From: DASWIV01 sp036397475
GTDB lineage: Bacteria; JAJVIF01; JAPKYR01
Length of the DNA stretch: 16,473 bases
NCBI GenBank assembly: GCA_036397475.1
Contig: DASWIV010000145.1
Coordinates: 1-16,473 of the forward strand
Direction: 5' to 3'
Under the pieces are notes generated by a model, which worked only from the letters and a program-made list of their open reading frames with translations, made no database searches and was not told where the DNA came from. This document shows, one piece after another, positions 14,273-16,473 of the stretch; position 1 is the stretch's first letter, and each line of letters opens with the position of its first letter. Made by a program: the position numbers and the translations under genes.

Positions 14273-14638
14273 TTAACCCATGGAATCGTCCATCGCCCAC
14301 TTGAGGCGCTGGATTCCGTAAATCAATCCGATGCCGATCAGGATCATGAATACTGAACCACCCCTGAAGACCAGATATACAGCGCCGATTATTATCCCGG
14401 CGATCAGAAACGGAAACAAGAATCTGAAAACGGACATCAATCCCTGCCAGAACGGGGTACTCATCCAGTCGCCTGTCATTTGTTTCTGCGAGCGGCCGTA
14501 CGGATCCGCCCCGACATCCCTGTTCAATCGATTCTTGGCAAATTTGATCTCTTCCTTCCGGGCAGACCCGACCGGTTCAGGTTTTACGTCGGCGAAAACC
14601 TCAACTTCCTGTTCACCAGGCCCTTCGTACATCGTCAT
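14273..14638 (-). CDS. Small two-TM membrane protein, intact paralog
   Basis: 121 residues from the first of two close ATGs (14638); GGAGG lies 7 nt before it. Residues 1-60 are polar and charged (with EIKFAKNRLNRD and a GADPYGRSQKQ segment), so a cytosolic tail is likely. Two hydrophobic segments follow, about 70-91 (FRFLFPFLIAGIIIGAVYLVF) and 95-110, joined by a short RGGS turn. A short charged tail ends the protein. I know no named family. The 15-nt spacing to the next gene and the shared motifs indicate a tandem duplication. The neighbouring MBL-fold hydrolase gene lies 77 nt upstream. A role in membrane protein assembly or transport would be a guess. Confidence 0.75.
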   Translation of the reverse strand: MTMYEGPGEQEVEVFADVKPEPVGSARKEEIKFAKNRLNRDVGADPYGRSQKQMTGDWMSTPFWQGLMSVFRFLFPFLIAGIIIGAVYLVFRGGSVFMILIGIGLIYGIQRLKWAMDDSMG

Positions 14639-14715
14639 GGAAATTCCTCCAGCTTTAGAAAGCCCGTATATATAAGACTACACCATAATTAACTTGTTGC
14701 GAAATCCGGATTAAA

Positions 14716-15360
14716 TCAATCGAGGAGATACTCGGGATGAAGGGTGAACGGGTTGGTCTGCTTTTCATGCCCGATCGTGGTACCCGGACCATGTCCCGGA
14801 TAAACATAGGTATCATCGGGAAGTTTATAAAGCACTTCTGTCAGAGAATGTATCAGTACTTTCCCGCTGGATTTTGGAAGATCTACCCGTCCGACACTTC
14901 CCGCAAACAGTGCGTCGCCCACAAAAACATTCGCCCTGCCGTCGTAAAGGCTCATTCCACCGGGGGAGTGACCGGGGGTCGGCATGGCGGTGAGTGTGAT
15001 TTCCCCTGCTGTGAATTTATCCCCGTCGTTGATCTCACCATCGAACTCGAATTCATCGGCTCCCATGCCACACATCAACGCGGTCTGTCCGCTGACCGAC
15101 TGGATAAAAAAATTATCTTCACTGTTCATGTACGCTTTCGCGCCGGTCAGTTCACGTAGTTCCGGTACACCTGAGATATGGTCGAAATGGCCGTGGGTGC
15201 ACAGGATCGTTACTTCTGTAATGTCTAGCGAATCGAGTTTTGACTTGATGAGATCGGCGTCCCAGCCGGGATCGATGACGAACCCTGATTTTGTGGATTC
15301 ATCGGCGATAATGTAGCAGTTTTCCTGCATGGGACCCGTAACGATGAGTTCGAGAATCAT
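14716..15360 (-). CDS. MBL-fold hydrolase, glyoxalase II-like
   Basis: 214 residues from ATG 15360. An in-frame TTG at 15384 would add eight residues before the natural first strand (MILELIVTGPMQENCYII), and neither has a Shine-Dalgarno, so I prefer the ATG. The metallo-beta-lactamase motifs are complete: THGHFDH (His56, His58, Asp60, His61), PTPGHSPGG (His131), FVGDALF (Asp149) and YPGHGP (His190). These form a two-metal site typical of the compact hydroxyacylglutathione-hydrolase-like group found across bacteria. It likely hydrolyses a thioester or similar small substrate in the cytosol; the exact substrate is unknown, and full glyoxalase II has an extra C-terminal helical domain that is lacking here. 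A TATACT box 7 nt upstream suggests leaderless or near-leaderless transcription. Confidence 0.92.
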   Translation of the reverse strand: MILELIVTGPMQENCYIIADESTKSGFVIDPGWDADLIKSKLDSLDITEVTILCTHGHFDHISGVPELRELTGAKAYMNSEDNFFIQSVSGQTALMCGMGADEFEFDGEINDGDKFTAGEITLTAMPTPGHSPGGMSLYDGRANVFVGDALFAGSVGRVDLPKSSGKVLIHSLTEVLYKLPDDTYVYPGHGPGTTIGHEKQTNPFTLHPEYLLD

Positions 15361-15373
15361 GAGGGGGAGTATA
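15361..15373 (-). promoter_or_regulatory. Candidate -10 box directly ahead of the MBL gene (possible leaderless start)
   Basis: On the minus strand TATACT (15373-15368) is followed by seven bases (CCCCCTC) and then the ATG. The expected start site falls on or one base before the A of the ATG. No good -35 is seen at 17 bp and no Shine-Dalgarno is present. Confidence 0.35.
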
Positions 15374-15428
15374 TCACAACGCAAATTCGGAGATTCGGAA
15401 GAATCGCACTATCATCAAGACCATGGTG

Positions 15429-15469
15429 GACCAAACCGGCGGGACGCCGGTGCTCCGTGATGTTTGGTC
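15429..15469. repeat. GGA-loop hairpin repeat, copy 2, inside a larger inverted repeat
   Basis: 15435-15441 (ACCGGCG) pairs perfectly with 15445-15451 (CGCCGGT) around a GGA loop. An outer 8-bp pair, GACCAAAC (15429-15436) with GTTTGGTC (15462-15469), encloses it and overlaps the last base pairs of the ABC ATPase gene's stop codon. No T-run follows. The inner part is the second copy of the element at 1331-1354. Confidence 0.55.
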
Positions 15470-16403
15470 AGGTTACGATGCCCTTGGTGACCCGCATGAA
15501 CAGATCCTCGAGGTCGGTTTCTTCCTCGCTGAAACTTAAAACCTTTATCCCCTTTTCCTTGAGCATGTCCATAAGGTCCGGGACCAGGTCGGTGTCGCCC
15601 TTGTAACTAAGCTTCAATAATCCCGGACTCGTGATCTGCACATCCTCGACATTCTCCTGTCCGAGAAGCAATTCCTTCGCTTCCTCGTCGCGCTCCTTGA
15701 CCTTGATGTTATAAAGCACATGGCCGCGAAGGTCCTTGAGAATATCCTGGGGACGTCCGGTCAGCACCATTTCCCCAGCCTCGATAATTCCGACCACATT
15801 ACAGAAATCGGCAAGCTCCGTGAGGATATGAGAACTCACGAGAATTGTTTTTCCCATACGTCCGAGTTCTTTAAGAAGCTCCCGTAGTTCAATTCTCGCG
15901 CGCGGGTCAAGTCCCGATGCTGGCTCATCCAATAATAAAACTTTCGGGTCGTGGACAAGGCATCTGGCGAGACACAGGCGCTGTTTCATACCGCGCGACA
16001 GCTCATGCACAAAGGCTTCCTTTTTGGTTGTCAGATCGGTCAGTTCGAGCACATCGTCGATTATGCCGACACGTTTGGATTTGGGTATTCGATAGCAGGC
16101 GGCGAAGAAGTCGAGGTATTCCCACGATTTCATTTCGTCATAGACGCCGAAAAAGTCGGGCATGTAGCCGATAATTTCCCTGACCTTCATCGGGTTTCTC
16201 ACGACATCGATGCCATCGATCAATGCGGTTCCCTCGTTGGGAAGGAGGAGTGTCGCGAGAATTTTAATCGTGGTGGTTTTACCGGCGCCGTTCGGGCCGA
16301 TGTATCCGAATATATCGCCCTGGTTTATTCCGAAACTGACATTCTTTAATGCCTCAAGATTTTTATATTTCTTGGTTACTCCCTGGAGTTCTATCATTGC
16401 CAT
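15468..16403 (-). CDS. ABC-2-type transporter ATP-binding protein
   Basis: 311 residues from ATG 16403, with AGGAGG 10 nt upstream; a second ATG six bases on is possible but more distant. The nucleotide-binding domain is complete: Walker A GPNGAGKTT (about 38-46), signature LSRGMKQ (about 137-143), Walker B VLLLDEP, the D-loop SGLDP and the switch His in SSHI. A C-terminal extension of about 85 residues (from RGHVLYNIKV) is the regulatory type found in ABC-2 exporters of the NatA/CcmA/YhcH-like group. It would power export or remodelling at the inner membrane together with an ABC-2 permease. No permease gene follows it here; the next gene leftward is the MBL hydrolase, so the permease is presumably elsewhere or encoded just right of the window. 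Substrate unknown. Confidence 0.95.
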   Translation of the reverse strand: MAMIELQGVTKKYKNLEALKNVSFGINQGDIFGYIGPNGAGKTTTIKILATLLLPNEGTALIDGIDVVRNPMKVREIIGYMPDFFGVYDEMKSWEYLDFFAACYRIPKSKRVGIIDDVLELTDLTTKKEAFVHELSRGMKQRLCLARCLVHDPKVLLLDEPASGLDPRARIELRELLKELGRMGKTILVSSHILTELADFCNVVGIIEAGEMVLTGRPQDILKDLRGHVLYNIKVKERDEEAKELLLGQENVEDVQITSPGLLKLSYKGDTDLVPDLMDMLKEKGIKVLSFSEEETDLEDLFMRVTKGIVT

Positions 16404-16408
16404 GCCTG

Positions 16409-16425
16409 TCAGTCCTCCTGACTGA
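16409..16425 (-). promoter_or_regulatory. Ribosome-binding site held in a hairpin loop
   Basis: In the minus-strand RNA TCAGTC and GACTGA pair (6 bp) and expose AGGAG as the 5-nt loop, 10 nt or so before the ABC ATPase start codon. The arrangement may display or restrict the ribosome site, or the palindrome may be a protein-binding site. Confidence 0.45.
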
Positions 16426-16464
16426 AATTGATGGGTTTATCCGTTTAATAGAGCAGACTGAATA

Positions 16465-16473
16465 ATTATACCA
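16465..16473 (-). promoter_or_regulatory. Extended -10 promoter for the ABC ATPase gene
   Basis: The minus strand reads TGG then a perfect TATAAT (16470-16465), an extended -10 like that at 2252. The -35 region would lie beyond the window edge. Initiation near 16458 gives a leader of about 55 nt containing the hairpin at 16409-16425. Confidence 0.55.

Noticed and set aside
15429..15469. Integron attC site
   Set aside because: The outer arms do not match the attC core consensus, there is no integrase and there is no cassette array.
1..16473. CRISPR array, insertion sequence or prophage
   Set aside because: No regularly spaced direct repeats, no transposase or phage structural genes, and no target-site duplications were seen.

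Overview
The window (about 16.5 kb, moderate GC) looks like a chromosomal segment of an uncultured-type, Gram-negative-like (diderm) bacterium. Several products carry lipoprotein or Sec signal peptides, there is a GAF/HD-GYP signalling protein, strong AGGAGG ribosome sites precede many genes, and genes on both strands are interleaved with short spacers. I cannot name the taxon. The lipoprotein style (PKD modules, a very large modular lipoprotein, a BsuPI lipoprotein) suggests a poorly sampled phylum, but that is an impression. I see no phage genes, transposases, CRISPR array or integron.

Layout. 1-1400: the C-terminal part of a GH57 glucanotransferase/amylase-type enzyme, then a short hairpin repeat and a bidirectional terminator. 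1409-2083 (-): a two-PKD lipoprotein. 2252-4247 (+): an extended -10 promoter and two tandem, divergent paralogs of a secreted protein of unknown function. 4347-5826 (-): tRNA-Thr(CGU) with a good promoter, then an acidic two-TM zinc-ribbon-like protein, translationally coupled (ATGA) to a YjbQ/UPF0047 gene. 5881-6273: about 400 bp without a convincing gene, ending in a sigma70-like promoter. 6274-9263 (+): a 930-residue lipoprotein and a 60-residue secreted peptide, closed by a terminator. 9415-11303 (-): a BsuPI-domain lipoprotein and a GAF/HD-GYP protein. 11379-12659 (+): a B12-binding/radical SAM protein starting at TTG. 12708-16403 (-): reading leftward, an ABC ATPase, an MBL-fold hydrolase, two small two-TM paralogs (the second broken by an in-frame TAG) and a CurA-like NADP-dependent reductase.

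Functional themes are envelope and secreted proteins of unknown role (at least six), plus ordinary metabolic or detoxification enzymes. I find no clearly complete new system. The best candidates for something undescribed are: the TAG-interrupted membrane-protein gene beside its intact paralog; the tandem secreted paralog pair; the large-lipoprotein/small-peptide pair; and a dispersed GGA-loop hairpin repeat present once near each end of the window with a compensatory base-pair change.
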